Shown: positions 42,175-56,700, counted from the first letter of the stretch. The stretch: 64,000 nt of DNA from Phalacrocorax aristotelis (GCF_949628215.1 NC_134288.1:10175682-10239681); one strand, 5' to 3'. The notes: generated from the sequence alone by a model not told the origin. A program made the numbers and translations.

Positions 42175-43448
42175 ATTCCTTTCGCTGTCTGACGAAGTGC
42201 AACCCAGCTGCAGAAAGTTCAACCTCGAGCCAAAAAAAAAAAAACCCGAAACAAACTAAACAACCCAAACCACTCCCAGCATCAGCCAAGGCGCTCCGAG
42301 GTGAGCAGTCTCCATTGCACTGGGCTTTGTGCAGGGCGGCAGTCCCCACACCCTGGGTGGCAAGAGCCCACACCCTGGTGTGCAGACAAATGCCACCGCA
42401 CGGGCACTGTCGCCCGACTCTCAGCACCCAGGGCGTGGGGAGTCCTCGGCCCCCCAGCGCTGCCCCTTCCCAGCTTGCCAAGCCAAACCCATAGCAGCAT
42501 CCACGGGGCAGCCCCAGCACAGCGCAAGGCACCAGCATCCTTCCCTTGCACAGTTTGGGGCTGCGTGCAGATTTGAGGGTGTACGCACAGATAATTGGCA
42601 AGCAGAGCGGTCCTGCTAATGCTGCACAGCCCAAGAACCCCCCCAGAACATGCATATCCAAACAAAAGGCCAAAGAACCCCCCTAGAAGTTCTCCAGCCC
42701 CCCAGGACCACGCCACAGCAGGGAGGCTGTGGCAGCGCATCATCTCACCAGCCCAGACACGAGGCTTCAGAAGGCACAGACCTGCAGAGTGGATGCTGTG
42801 CTCAACACAGTGATGGGGCCGGGCCCCAGCCTTCCCGCCTAATAAAATTATCTTCGTGCCAGCGGCCAGCTGCAAGCCCTGGAAAGCAACCAGGCAAAAT
42901 TGCCATGCCTACAGCTATGAGCAACTGTAAAGTCTGCAGGCACCAGAGGCGAAGTTTCCCTGCTGACAGCAATGTTCTTAAATCCCTCTGTCAAGAGGGA
43001 TGGGCACATCATGTTTGGTGACACCGAGTAGATGCCCTGACACAAAGCCAGCGTCAGCAATGGAAATAAAAGCTCATCCTCAAAACAAGCAGGAGGAAGT
43101 GCCAAGGAGCAGAGACCCAGCTCGTGGGGCACGCCAGCAGCAGGAGCAGGGGAGAAAGGAGGGTTAGGGACGGGTTTCTGGTATGCTTGTCAACACCAAA
43201 TGAAGGAGGAAGAGAAACGATGTTTTTACCTTCCTGCTTTGCACCGTCACACCCATCAGGTGCCTCAGAGGGTGCCCAACCCCACTCCCACCTAGCAGCA
43301 CCCTGGGGAGCCCTGAGGGAAAGGGGCTTTCACACTGGAGAGGGGGGCAGTGCTGCATGGGCCAGAGGGTGCTGGTTGGACTCCACCAGAGCAGTGGGTG
43401 GCCATGCAAACCAGCCCTCCCTGGGCAGCAGACCTGTCTGGCCCGTGC

Positions 43449-43492
43449 ACCAAAGCCCCAGCACTGGCAGACCAAAGCCCCAGCACTGGCAG
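43449..43492. repeat. 22-bp perfect tandem duplication
   Basis: Two identical adjacent 22-bp units (43449-43470, 43471-43492). Confidence 0.85.
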
Positions 43493-44071
43493 ACCCTCAG
43501 CCATGGCTGCCTGCGTCAGGGCCACGGCTGCAGGGCTGCACTCTGCGCCGCTCTGCGTTTGGCCAGCAAGGAGGAAGCAGGTAGCTCAGCCTCGCAGCAC
43601 GAGCTGACCCCATGGAACCCTCACGCTTGGCTTTCCTGCGCGGGAAGCAGCCTCCCACCCTTTTTCCTTGCAGCTGCCATGAGAACCGTTGTCCATTGGG
43701 GCAGCGCAGAGGCCAGCCCTGCCCAGGAAAGGAGCGGTCCCTTCCCCTTTCAAGGTGCAGCCCCAGAGCCAAGCGAGGCCAGAGGGCTCGGGAACGCGTC
43801 AGCTCCGGTCCCCAGCCCCAGCGCAGAGTGAGCGCAGGCAGCAGGACATATGCAACAGCAATAGAGCCTGTCCTAGTTTGTGTTGCCCATGGGCAGAAAT
43901 CTTCCTCCCCACAGCGCTGACTCTAAACCACAGCAAATGCTTCTGTAATAGCCCAGGCGGCATCAGACAGCAGTTAAAAAAACAGAAATAAAATACCCTC
44001 AAGACAACCCCCCTCAAGATGCCAGAGCCAGGACAGTGACAGGCTCACCCAGGAAGAGCAGCCTTGGCACT

Positions 44072-44139
44072 GAGGCTTCACTCTGATTTTTACAGGTGAG
44101 ATATCTGGAGGTTTCACTCTGATCTTACAGGTATGATAT
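44072..44139. repeat. 36-bp imperfect tandem duplication with splice-like motifs
   Basis: Copies at 44072-44107 and 44108-44139 share GAGGYTTCACTCTGAT and TTACAGGT. Each holds a TTACAG/GT element that looks like an acceptor or donor core. No transcript is known here. Confidence 0.7.
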
Positions 44140-47100
44140 TTTCTCTAGAGCTCCAGGAGCCAGGAGCACACAGCTTTCACCATCTTATATGAAGCTTCTG
44201 GTCCTGATTGGCATGCATAAGAAAAAGCGATAGAAACAAAGAAGAAAGCCAGGGGAGAAGCGGGGCTCTACTGTTACTTAATCTCTGGCCAGCAGAGGGG
44301 AGGAAGCCTCCGCCCAGGCTGGGCAGCCGCAGCCGGAGCAGGGAGGAGGCAAACCTGCGTCACTGCATCAACAGCATCGGGCTGGGGGAGAGCCGAAAAC
44401 AGGATATACCGATTTTCGACAAACCCAGCTGAAAGCTGAGTTTCTCTTTACATTTCTGCAGCGACACGACCAACAGCCACGGAGGGGTTTCCCCACGAAG
44501 CCCTTGCTGCTGCTGTGGGCTCGGCCACCGCTCCCAAAGCCCCGGGTATGCTGCTTTTTGTACACTGCACAACCATCCGAGGACAAGCTGGGACCCGGGA
44601 GGGCCTTCCTGCGAAGATGCTGGAGCACCTCTTGCCCCGGTTACATGCCTAACCAGCAGAGAGAAACCTAGCGACTGAGGAACTGGCGATTTCTCACAGC
44701 CTCCTGCTCCCTGGCAGCCCGCAGGCAGCAAGCAGTGCAGGCAGCTGCCAGGCAGGGCTTGCTTGCAATGCTGCCGGTTGAACGCCCGGGCAGCGGAAGC
44801 CTCTGTGGGTCTCTCTCAAATGCTGCAGGCTGCTCCTGCAGATGCCTGGAGGAGAAAATGCAAGCGGCCATGCCTCCATCACCACACAGCCTGAAGAAAA
44901 CCAGGGACGCAGCCCTTATATAATTTGCCTCTGGGTGCGAGTCCTGCACACCCAGCTGCGAGTGGAGCAGCCCCACCTCCCCACAGGACACTGCTCAGCA
45001 CTGTACTGGGCGGGAAAGGGGAGCAGGACTGAGCACCTGAGCGGGCCCTGGGAAGGCAGCTGCCAGGGGCACGGGGCTGGCAGAGCAGGCACAGGGGAGC
45101 CCCAGCCCTGCTGCAGGGACCCCAGGCTCACGTGGCAGGTCGATCCACTAGGATTCACCCTGATGCCCCAGTGGTGGGGTGCACAACAACCGCTGCAGCC
45201 CCAGGAGCCCACCCTGGCTCTATGGCAGCACTTAGGCCATGAGCAGACTCACTGGGGAGGGCAGGGCTGAGGGTCTCCCCAACACAGAGCCCAGATCTCA
45301 GTGCTGCTATCAGCACTGTGGGGATGACATGCTCCACACAAGCGATGCTTTACCCCACTGCTGAAACCAGGGCTGAGGAACCAGGAGACAAACCAACCAC
45401 ACACACCACCATGGGACCTTCCCCCAGCCAGGGCACCTTGCTCAAGTCCCAGTGTCCACATCCTTGCTGCATCCAGCCCAAGGCCAGTTATCCACACACT
45501 AAGCAATAATTTCTATTTACAGTTTGCTGTAGATGACTTCCCCTTGCTTTTGCTTCTCAAGCCTCAGCCCCAGGCCTACCATGAGTTACTGAGACCTGCA
45601 AGCAGCCAGCTGCCCTTCATAGGGCAGGGAAGCACAGGGTGCTCTCGGGAATAGCACAGCCACCCTGGGAGTGGAGCATGCTGCCAGGGAATTCATCCCA
45701 GGGTGTCACAGCCAGTCTCTCCAGGCATACAGGGCTGCATCACCAGCACCTCCCTGCCCAGCCACCCCAGAAGCTGCTGTAAAGGGAGGACAGAATTGCA
45801 CCAGCCAAAATCTGCCTATGGAGCTTTTATTGCTTGGAGAGCTGTTTACATCCCTACAAAGCGCTGCCTTGCAGGGCAAAGTACACCCACACTGAGAATG
45901 CTTTGCTAGCAAAGCGATCTATAGTCTCTGGGTCAGGTAAAGATGCATGGAGCCAGGGAAGAGCCGCTGCCTCCTGCCCACTCCCCGCTCTGCCTGGCAC
46001 TCAGTGCCTGCTGCTGTGTCCCTAGCACCACCCACACCAACATGGAGGTGCCACAACTCTGTCCCACCCCATGCTCAGATGCCACCTCTCAGACACCCTT
46101 GAAGAGGAGCCAGGAGGTCCCTCCAGCTGTCCCCTTTCAACATGCCTGTCCCCCTCTCAACCCACAGTCCCTGGATAACCTGGAGCGTTTTGTCCAAAGC
46201 AGAGATGGTTGTCACAGGGCACTCAGCCCGCAGCTACTGAGGGCTGGGTAAATATACCAACACTTTCCAGCCCCCAGCACTGCTAGGGAAAGGTGTCCCT
46301 GTGGCCACCACTCACTGTCACAGCATGGGAATAGAGGGATTTGGGCTAGAAATGCAGCCCTGGGTCTGTCTCAGCACCAGTGCTCATGCTGGAGAGGCAA
46401 GAGGCGGCTCACAGTGACCACAACCTTTTATATTTCCTTGGTCTGACATACTAATCCTGTCCCAAGTACAAAGATAGCAAAGAAGAAAGGACTGCAATAT
46501 CTTAACAGCAGGCAGCCTGGGAGGTAAAAGCCTCTGGGTAGGCAGGATTCCTCTTAATCAGCTGTAGCCTCGGTTTCAGACTTGGCTTAAATGAAGCAAA
46601 ATCTAATGCCTTAGAGGAATAAATAATTTTTCCTCCTGATTGCATGTCATAGCTCCTCTAAAGGCAGCTGACGTGCTGGTAGTTATCAGTGCTGGGTGCA
46701 GCCTGGTCCGCCCTAGCCACACCACGGACGACCAGACTTTGGAACCACGTTTCAGGCTCAGCAGCCCTGCACACACCCTGCCCACACCAGGGACACCCTG
46801 GGGACAGTCCGGCCCTGCACAGCACCCTGAAAAGTGCTCAGCTTAGCTTCATAACCACTGGGTGCTTTTCTAAGTTAAAACAGGTATTTTGCAGGCACGA
46901 TATTATGGGCAGCATGGCAGCAGGTGCCTGGTGCTGAGTTTGCTGCCAGTGTCAGAGATAGAGACAGCACTGAGTGCCACAAGCAAAGCCCAGGCATTCA
47001 GGGACAGCCCCGACACTCCACCACCCTCCCTGCACTATCTCAGGATGCAGATTTTGGCTGCAGGGAGGTCTCCCAGGATCCCATCCACATTCAAATCCCA

Positions 47101-48789
47101 GGCAAGGAGTGGAAAAACAAAACATCACAGAAAGTGATCCAAGCATCCCTGAACAAGGGTAGACATGCAGAGTCCATAAAAACCAACTTTTTTAAAGACA
47201 CCTAAACTACCTCCAGATAGATGCCACTGCTCACAGCATCCACTGCCACTTGGGGATATACAGGCTGGACTGGTAAGTATTCAAGGGCTCCCCCACCCAC
47301 GGGTGGGCATACAGGCAGGACAGACAGAACTCCCTCTCCTGCTTCCCCCACCTCACCCCAGCATCCTTTCAAACTCAAAAAGCCTTTTGAGGCAACTCTG
47401 CCTCCCCACACCTGCTGGTTTCAAAGCAAAGTGTTCCCTTCACACACCCACTATGTCCTGATGGCTGTGTCTGCCTCATCAGGGCTGAGTTTGCAAACAA
47501 AACTCATTATACATGAAAATTGTGGTTCCCTGAAAACACAAACTTGCTGAAGCTATAGCAGCTCCTGCCCTCAAGAGAGGACACAGTTAACCAACCACAG
47601 GAGCATGGAAAGGAGCCCCCTTGCAACCTTCTCCCTGTCTTCCAGGAACCTCTGTGCCCACAGGAGGGGCTGGGGACACCAGAGCAACCTGTACCACTGA
47701 GCCACGTCCTTGCCCGCCCACCCCAGTGACCATGGCTGAACCAGCCGCAGAGCAGACACTGTGCCAGAGCAGCCCCCACAGCCCTGCACACCTCCTCACC
47801 TCTCTCTCCATGGAAGGGCCAGCCTGGCCATGCTGTCCCCCTCCCTCGGGGCAAGGAAGGCGTTTACATTTAGTTCCCAGGAGGAAGTAAGCAACAGTCA
47901 AAGCTGGCGTGGCAGAAGAGGCAGAATAAGCCAATACTGGGTTGATTTAATGGTTTCACTGGGGCTATGACACCCAGAACTAGAAGTTTCTTAACAACAA
48001 CCCTGCAGCTAATAAAGAGGGACTTTGAGAAATGGGCTCTGCCTCCACATGGACACACAGCATCCATCCACCTGCTGCCACGGGAAAGAGCCAAGTGTCC
48101 ATTCTAAGTGGAGCTGCAGCACAGCCACTGCTGGGCTTCATCTCTGGGCTCTTCCCCCAGAGCAGCATATGCACATGAGCTCTCCACTCCATCCCCTGCT
48201 CCCATGGTGCCTCCCGAGTGCTGGGACACACCGGCACAGCCACAGCTCCTAACTCAGCTGGGGAAGCTCCATCCCGCAGCCAGGATGGAAGATCAACTGA
48301 ATGACTGCTGCTCTCAGCTAGCCTGGTCTCTACCAGGGTTACGGGGTGGCACCAACCTTTCCAGTACCTGAAATTAAAAGCATCACCTGCAAAGAAAAGA
48401 AAATAAGTCCTTTTATAGCATGAACACATTTGCAATAAAGCTGCTCCCACTCACTGACATAGCACCAAAATCGCTCAAACTCACATGTCTAACAGGGTCT
48501 GCACCAGTGCCAAGAGGTTTCTCTCCTCTCCAACAGCAGAATCGCCCTCCCCTAACACAAAACTCGATTCTTGTCTTCCTTTAACAAAGCCTAAGGGTCA
48601 GAGAGCATCACATGCCCATCATCCTCAAGGGTTTGGAACATTTTTGCACATGTGCAGACAGCTGCATGCATACAGTACACATACATGTGTATTTATTTTT
48701 AAATAAAAGTGAAAAACATGTTCCTGCTCCGACCTAGTCCCACTTTGCAACCCTGGCTGTCGCAACCAGACACAGAAACACAATAAACC

Positions 48790-50096
48790 AGCAGCGCTCT
48801 TTCAAAAAATATTTATTAGCTCATTAAAGTGACCTGTCATCGCTGCTGCTGCCAGATCAAGTTTGTAGAAACGCCAACACTTCAAGCACCTGACTCCTTA
48901 CAGCCGGAGACAGTGTGAACATCGCTGCAGCTGCACAGCACACGCGTGCCCTGAAACAGGGCAGCTGGGAGACTCGCAGCGAGCTGAAGGAGCCCTGGGG
49001 GTGGGGTTTGACCACCCCATTACAGAATGGCTGCTCAAATCCAGCAGGGTGGGAACGGCAGCACCTGGCTCCTGGGGGATGAGGCACCTGGTGAGATGCT
49101 GGGGACCGGTCTGATCCTACACCAGGGTCACACTGTGTTAAGAAGTGCAGGCTCCTCAGAGCGCTGCCACCCAGCTCATCTCTCTGCACACTCAACAGCA
49201 GGTCTCTCTTACGGCATCATCTTCACAACCAAAGGGCTTTGCATAAAAATTTCTGTTTGCTTAAAAAAATCCCAAGGAATGGATGGAATGGAGTGTGGTT
49301 TTTTTTTTTTTTTAGAAAACTAGAAAGAGACCCTAAATCCTCAGAAGTTACAGCTCTCCCTAGCCCTCTGGTTCTCTCTCTCCTCTTCTTCCCCCAGCAA
49401 AGCTGGGCAACTCGCCATGACCACCGCCAGAACAGCTCCCGGTTGTTTCAGCCACCCAAAGCCAGCATCACACGCAGAAGCCAAGCTCCCGGGGCTTGCG
49501 CCCACGCTGCCATACAGAGCCTCTTCCTCGATGACCGCATGCATCCCATGGACAACCCGCTCTTGGCATCCCCTCTCCCTCCCCGGAGCCCCCCAGGGAC
49601 GGGGTGGGCAGCTGGCTCCCCGACGCCTCCCATCTGTTCACGCCAGACCCCTCAGCAGCCGGACTGGCGTCTGCTCAGTGCTTTGCCTGCTTCTCCTTTT
49701 GCTACCGCCTTCGCCTCCCTGCCCTGCGCCCCTGCTCCTGCCCACTCCTCTAACGGACGCTGCTCCAGCTACGCCTGCAGATGAGGCAGGGCTGATGAGC
49801 TAGAACAGAATAACTATTCCAAGAGAACAGGGGAGGAAAGCTTTATAAAAATTAAGCTCTTTTTTTTTTTCTCCTCCAAACAGGGCAGAGCATTTTTGCC
49901 TTTCCCTTCTCCAGGCATCTTTCCTCCCCCTCCTTCCCTCTGCCTGAACCTCCTCATTACTGAGGTAAGCTGCTCTGAGTTTCATTAACCCGTGCCCCTC
50001 GTTACACCGCTCCTCTTCCTGCAGCACAGCCAGAGAAAAGGCAGTTCCACCCAGAGAGGCACGGCCAGCGTCCCTCCAGGCAAGTGCCCCCCACTT
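48790..50096 (-). other. GMEB2: GMEB2 3' UTR
   Basis: 1.3 kb after the stop, ending near 48790-48797 below a minus-strand AATAAA (TTTATT on +, 48812-48817). It includes T-rich and C-rich runs; no other feature. Confidence 0.65.
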
Positions 50097-50740
50097 TCAC
50101 TTCTGCTCCGCCTCGTCAGCCACTGCAGTCACCTCGATGGCGGCGGCGTGCTCGTCCCCGGGGGCCTCGGTGGCACCAGATGGGACGGTCACAACTGTGC
50201 TCCCGCCAGGAGCCATTTGTGTCACGTTCTGGATGGTCGTGCCGAGTCCTGGCAGCGTCAGCAGCTGGAAGGGGCTGACCACCTTCACGACCGTGCTGCC
50301 GTCCTGGGCCGCGGCCGTGCTCAGCACCGTCAGGTTGGAAGCGTCCGGGTGGATCTCCACCGTACCGGGGAAGGTAGACCCGGCGGAGGCCAGTACCGTG
50401 TACCCTCCCAGCAGGGGGGAGGCTGGGGAGCTGGCGGTGGGAGGCTGGGATGGGCTCTTCCCCAGCACCGAGGGGGGGAGGGCTGAGACCACTTTGCCAA
50501 GAGGCAGGCTGGCAAGCTGGGAGACGGGCACGCTGGGGGTGACGGCAAGCTGCGCCGGCTGGGACAGGACTTGGGAGGTGATGGCTGCTGGACCAGAGGT
50601 GGCCCTGGTCAGCCTGGGACGTTTTAAAGGCGTGGGGACGGAGACTGGTGTGAGGGTCATCAGGACGTTGTTGAGATGCTGTGACTTGTGCTTCAGCTCC
50701 TTCGCTCGCTTGCGGTGCTCATCACACTGCTGCTCCAGAG
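50097..50740 (-). CDS. GMEB2: GMEB2 last coding exon
   Basis: Starts [20 protein letters not shown] (end of the coiled coil), then [15 protein letters not shown] and a Ser/Pro/Thr/Val-rich tail with [20 protein letters not shown], ending DEAEQK and TGA at 50099-50097. Confidence 0.95.
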
Positions 50741-53700
50741 CTGGAGAGAAAAGAGGGTTGGCTCAGCCCAGATCCAGGACAAGCTTCCCAGGGACTGTGG
50801 CAATGCCTGGAGCAGCAGCCAGTCCCACCGCAGCTGGTTTAAGCATGTGCCAGCTTTAACACAAACCCCACTTTCTTACACAGAAAAAACATGTGCTGGC
50901 AGTGACAAGAAGTGCCAGAGCACTGGCATGTTGAGGGCATACCTGCCAAATCTCGCGTGTACTGCTCCCTCGAGCGATCCATCTGACACTTGTGGCTGGC
51001 CAGGACCTTCTTGACCAGATCCAGCATACCGAAGTTCTGGACTATGTTGTTGAGTAAAACAGCATCTTAAAAACAAGACACAGATCTTTGAGGAAAGCAA
51101 AATTCCCTATGCAAGGTATTTATGGCTTGTTAAAAAGTCAAATGACAGCAAACACATTCAGCTGAGCTGGCAAAAATCTGCACAAGGGTAATACAAGAGG
51201 CTGGGGGAGAAGACAGAAGTCATGAGAAAGTGCAAGAGGTCACTAGTGTATAAACAGTCCTCTCCTACTTCGCAGCGGTGATAAGAAATCTGCTGGCACA
51301 GTAGCTGGTTGCTGCATCATTATTCCAATAGCCTGAATTCCATCCCAGTTCCCAAGTCAAGCGTTTGTCCAGACCCAGAGCCAGCATATAGGAAGCCCCA
51401 GACACAGGGAATTGGAGAATTGAGGCCACCTGAAGCATCCCTGAGCACAGCTGAGAGCCTGCCTGGGGAGCAGCCACAAAAGGGATTGAGTTATGACAAA
51501 ATATGTCCCTATAGTGCCATCTAGGTATCCCTAAGGAGAAAAAAAAAATCCACAAGCCTCTCTCCTGAGATGCCTCCGAGCACCCGTGCCCAGGTCCTTA
51601 CCACCAAGCTGCAGCGGGGGATCCTGCGCTCGTTGCTGCAAGCCCTTCATGGTCTCCACTAGCTCCTGTTGGAACTCATGGATTACTTCTTCCAGGACAC
51701 CTGTGTCCTTCAGGCCTCGCCAGAAAGCAAAGGTGTCATCTGGAAAAAGAGAAAGGAAGGGAGACCCTCAGAATCCTCAGAGGGGGGGGTTTTAATGATG
51801 ATCTGGTTTGGGTTCCCCTTCTGGCCCCTGCAAAGTTGAAGTCCTCCTAGGCTGTACATACAGGGTGCTGGGGCAAAGCCCAGCTGAAGCATGTACCCGA
51901 AAGGAGGGACAGCTGGAAAAGGACACGTTTTCCCCATCCCGTCACACAAACAGGACACTGATGCCACAGAAAAGCCCGTGGCTCAGTGCACACCAGAGAA
52001 GCAAGAATGTTTCTGTGACCCCTCTGATTTTTTTCTTCCTAGAGCCACACGAAGCATTTGGCCTACCCTTTGAAACATTAATGCTTAGAAACAACTTCAT
52101 CCCAAGACGATGGCGCGGTCAGACTACACACAGGCACTACGTGCCCATAAGTGACAAACGAATAATCCCAGTGGAGTCTCAAGCAAGGCTGCTCTGGGCA
52201 GACAGATCCTGCTCCTCATCCCTCCTGTTCCCCTCATTCCCTAAATCTCCTGCATCCTCTGCCCTGGATGCACTGAGCCCAGCGGGATCCTAAGCCATAC
52301 CTCCAATGCTGGTGCTCCAATCGCTGGCATCCTCGCATGTTTCTATGGTAATCGTAGCCGGGGATCCATTCACTGCAACCAATAGCAAAAATGAAAAGAA
52401 AAAAAAAAACCAAAACCACCAAGTCCTGATCTTCCTCTGTATTTTTCAAGGGCTGTTTCCGAGGGAAGTCCTCGCTTACTGCATTTCTGTGACTTCTCCT
52501 TTTTATTGCATAGGACCACTTTTATTTGAATGTAGCTCTCAAAGGTGAACGGAGAGACACGCCCAAGTGGCTGGTGAAGCCCCACACGGTTCCTGTGCCA
52601 GCAGTACTTATTTTTTCACATTGGAGTGCAATACTCCAGGGAATACTTCTGCAACCATTGCACAAGAACATGCCCAAGAGCAATACTCCCCTCTGCACAC
52701 ACACTAGTATTGCTTAGGTCAAAAGTCAAACAGATTTAGAGCCTGATTTTTTTGGTAATCCTTTTTTGCCCAACTTACAGTTTGCAGGACTGGGATGTCT
52801 GAAGGGTTTCTAAAGCCTCGAAGGGGAGAGCATCTCCCCACTGCGCAGTGGTGTAGGGAACTCGCTCCCTCCCTCCAGATCTGCCAAATCTCAGCAGTTT
52901 TGTTACCATAGAGCCGGGGGAACCAGCGTCATTCAAGCCGCGCACAGGAGTGGGATGAATGGGAATCTGGCCAGAGACCTGCGGTGCTGCGCAGAGCGTT
53001 CGTAATGCTCAGCTGCTGCCATTAAATCCAACTACCCTGCTCCCTTACTCTGCAGCCTTCAGAGCTTTGGTTATTCCAGCGCAGCCCAGCAGTGTGGGAA
53101 GCGCCTCCCCATTGGCAAGCTGATGTCCACATCTAATGGGAGGGCTCGGGGCAGGCTGCACCATGCGTCGGCACTGGCTCCCCCACCACACCACCAGGCC
53201 GTGGTGCCAAAGGCGCCCTGCAGGGCTAGCAAAGGGGCTCACCCTGTCCTTGCTCTGCTCCCACAGACACCATCAGGAGCTGGGGGTGTGAGGCTTTTTG
53301 GGGGCTGTTCTTAACTCTCAGAAATATAGAAGTACTTCAAAATTAGAAAGCTTTCCAATAAAATAGTTGCCTATAATTATAGGTAAAATTAAATTTAGGG
53401 CTACAGCTATGTGGTTGCAACATCATTTAAATCCAGTTTTATAAACTACATGCATGAATGCAGATAAAAACAAGTCCTGTTGTATCCCCTGTTCTCTTTC
53501 ATCTTTCATCAGACAAACTCAATAATAATTCAGCCAGGGAGCCTTAAATGAAAATCCTTAAATTATTCCAGAAGTCAGGTTTGAGCCAGGGAGAGGAGGG
53601 ACTCCTACCCTGGCACCCTGAGTCTGGCTGGAGGCCCGTAGCTAGTGGTGTTCCCCAGGGGTCTGCGCTGGGTCCAGTCCTGTTCAACATAATCATCAAT

Positions 53701-56700
53701 GACCTGCACAAAGGGACAGAGTGACCCCTCAGCAAGTTCGCTGATGATACCCAGCCAGGAGGAGTGGCTGATACACCAGAAGGCTGTGCTGCCATCCAGC
53801 GAGAGCTGGGCAGGCTGGAGAGCTGGGCCGAGGGGAACGTGATGAAATTCAACAAGAGCAAGTGCAAGGTCCTGCCCCTGGGGAGGAACAACCCCCCACA
53901 CCAGCACAGGCTGGGGGTGACCTGCTGGAAAGCGGCTCTGCTGAGAAGGACCTGGGAGTGCTGGTGGGCAGCAAGCTGACCATGAACCAGCACCGTGACC
54001 TTGTGGCCAAGAAGGCCAAGGGTATCCTGGGGTGCATTGAAAGGAGTGTGGCCAGCAGGTCGAGGGAGGTTATCCTCCCCCTCTACTCTGCCCTAGTGAG
54101 GCCACATCTGGAGTGCTGTGTTCAGCTCTGGGCTTCAAGAAGAACAGGGAACTGCTGGAGAGTGTCCAGTGGAGAGCTACCTAGATGATCAGGGGACTGG
54201 AGCATCTCCCTCATGAGGAAAGGCTGAGAGACCTGGGTTTGTTCAGCCTGGAGAAGAGAAGATCAAGGGGGAGGATCTTATCAATGCATATAAATATTTG
54301 AAGGGTTGCTGTCAGGAGGATGGGGCCAGAGTTTTCCATGGCACCCAACTACAAGACAAGGGGCAATGGGCACAAACTGGAACTAAAGGAAGTTCCACCT
54401 GAATATGAGGAAAAACTACTGTGCGGGTGCCAGAGCAGTGGCACAGGCTGCCCAGGGAGGTTGTGAAGTCTCCTTCTCTGGATATATTCAAAACCCGCCT
54501 GGATGTGGTCTTGTGCCCCTGCTCTGGGGGTGCCTGCTCAAGTAGGGGGGTTGGACAAGGTGATCTCCAGAGGTCCCTTCCAACCCCTACCGTTCTGTGA
54601 TTCTGTAACTAGGTGAGTTATTGCATATCTGCTGAGATGCTCTAACAACTCTTCCTAGCTCTGCTACATGGAATCCTGCAAGAGAGCAGGGCGAGAAAGC
54701 AGATGATAAAACAACCCACAAAGCCAAAAAGAGAGGCAACCATAATGGGCATTAGTTACGCAGCATTCGTTGTGCTTTCATGCTTCAAAGCCCCTGTTTA
54801 GGGTACAAGGAATGTCTAGACGTACCATCTGCAGAAGCAGGAGTGAGAGGGATGTATTCTGTCGATGTCTGGCTGGTCAAGGACACCCTGGCTCCCGTCA
54901 GGTCGATTTTGGTGCTCCGACAGGTGTTGGAACAGACCTTTGTGTGCTGGTAGAAATCCAGTTCTCCTGAGTCCATGATCTTCCTGAAAGGCAGGGAGCA
55001 AGCACAGGGACAGGCATGTCAGTGGGAGCAGAGTGCTCCGAGATGCAGCTCCTGGTAGCCTTCACCCCCAAACTTCTCAAAGTCCTAGATGAAAAGCAAA
55101 AGCCAGGAGAGAAGGCAGAGGCAACAGCCTGCATTTCCCTTGACAAGTCCCTCTGTGTCCTGACCTCAGAGGCAGCATTAACAAAGAGTTAATTAAAACA
55201 GCACCCCCAGCCTGCTCCGTACTGGTGTCACACACAAATCCAACAACCACGCGATAGTCCAGTGGTGGTAAAGCCTTTCAGAAGGCTGGGATGGGGAGAA
55301 AAAGCCCATCGTGCTGTAGCTGCAGTAAAGGACTGAAGCAGGTTCGGTTTCCAACTGCTTCCCTGCCACATCCTACATCCTCCTGCAGGATGGAGGAGGG
55401 GGAGCGGGTCTTCAGCCCTCTGAAAAGGTTCCTCTCCAAGTCCAACCCAGATAGGATGGATTTCCTTAGTCCAAGAACGAAAAGTCCTTTTCGTCACCAC
55501 TAGAGGACTCAACTTGGGCTGAGGGGCTTAAGAGGCACATGAACTTTTCCTAAGGATATACCCCTGTAAAACTAAACATACCTTAAGAAGCATCAGGACA
55601 AACCACACTGCTCTCAGCAGATCTGGTGGCTAGAAGCCTTCAGGGAAAACGTACCACTTCGAGCCCAAACACTGCCATTCCCATAACAGCAGCAAAGTAG
55701 GGAAAGCTTTTCCCTGTCACCCTGGGCCATGCTCCCATGCAGCAGTTTTATCCCTGCTCTGTGATGCTGAACAGGGCCCTCCTCTCTGGGATCTCCTGAC
55801 CTGCTCTGAGGACATCCCCCGTTTTGTACGAGCAATACACACCTACCCCGAGTGCACCCATGCATCTGTGGGGCTCCCCATGGCAGAGCCACCCCATCCT
55901 GCTGCTCTCCCACCTCCTAACAGCAGGGCAACGCTTGGCCTCCAAACAAGCTGGTTTCAGAGCTGGCCCCACCTCTCTGAGCAGGCTCTTCTGCATGGGG
56001 TCTGTAATTTTTACTAGGAACCCTCATGGGAACTGATGAGTTCCTGGTTTGTTTACAGAGCAGGGAGGAAGAAGAGAAGGTGCCAGTCTGCTCCCACCAG
56101 CACCCTCCCCCAGTCCATGCCTGCAGCTTTTAGAAGGGTCAGCTAAAGTCTCGGTAAGAAGTCTCTTCCTTCCCTTTTTGACTCTACACATCATAAAAGA
56201 GATGGGGCATAACCCTATTTATAAACTAAAATAAGGTCTCTCAGCTTAAGCAAAGGAGGTTGCAACACTGGCATATATAGTCTTTCCAGTCTAAGCATGT
56301 TTTCTCTGAGGCATCCCCAGGCTTTGCTGGCCAAGACCAACCTGAGCTTCTCAATATTTGCTCTCATGGGCTGCTGGGCTTGCCTTCACACATTCCTTGT
56401 GAATGTTTTTTTTTTCCTTTAAAAGATTTGCCTTGCCAAAGTATAAGCCTATTATGCAAAATCTATGTGGAGCAAAAGCTGCTTAGATGGAAAATAGGAG
56501 ACGCCTGCGTTGAAGCAGAAGAATACAGGCAAAGGCAATGTCACCCTGTGAAAAGAGCATAAAACCACTGGCAATTCCTGGGGAAAGAGGTGATGTATTT
56601 TTTCCTGCCTACAGGCAGAGACAGACTTTAATTAAATCACAGTCTCAGGCTGGTGTTCAGGAAAACCATAGAAGAATTAAATTGCTGTGCTAAGACTAGA

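Larger units (their letters stand above)
42190..48789. other. HELZ2-GMEB2 intergenic region
   Basis: About 6.6 kb between the HELZ2 promoter and the GMEB2 3' end. No exon with protein-like sequence is recognised. The 235-codon + strand frame at 43124-43831 is low-complexity and includes a tandem duplication. Two small duplications are listed separately. Confidence 0.5.

Noticed and set aside
41688-42176. 162-codon minus-strand frame starting above the HELZ2 TATA element
   Set aside because: Its ATG lies upstream of the inferred start site, so as a whole it is unlikely to be translated; only the part inside exon 1 is discussed.
43124-43831. 235-codon + strand frame
   Set aside because: Low-complexity, contains a 22-bp tandem duplication, no homology recognised, no splice or promoter context.
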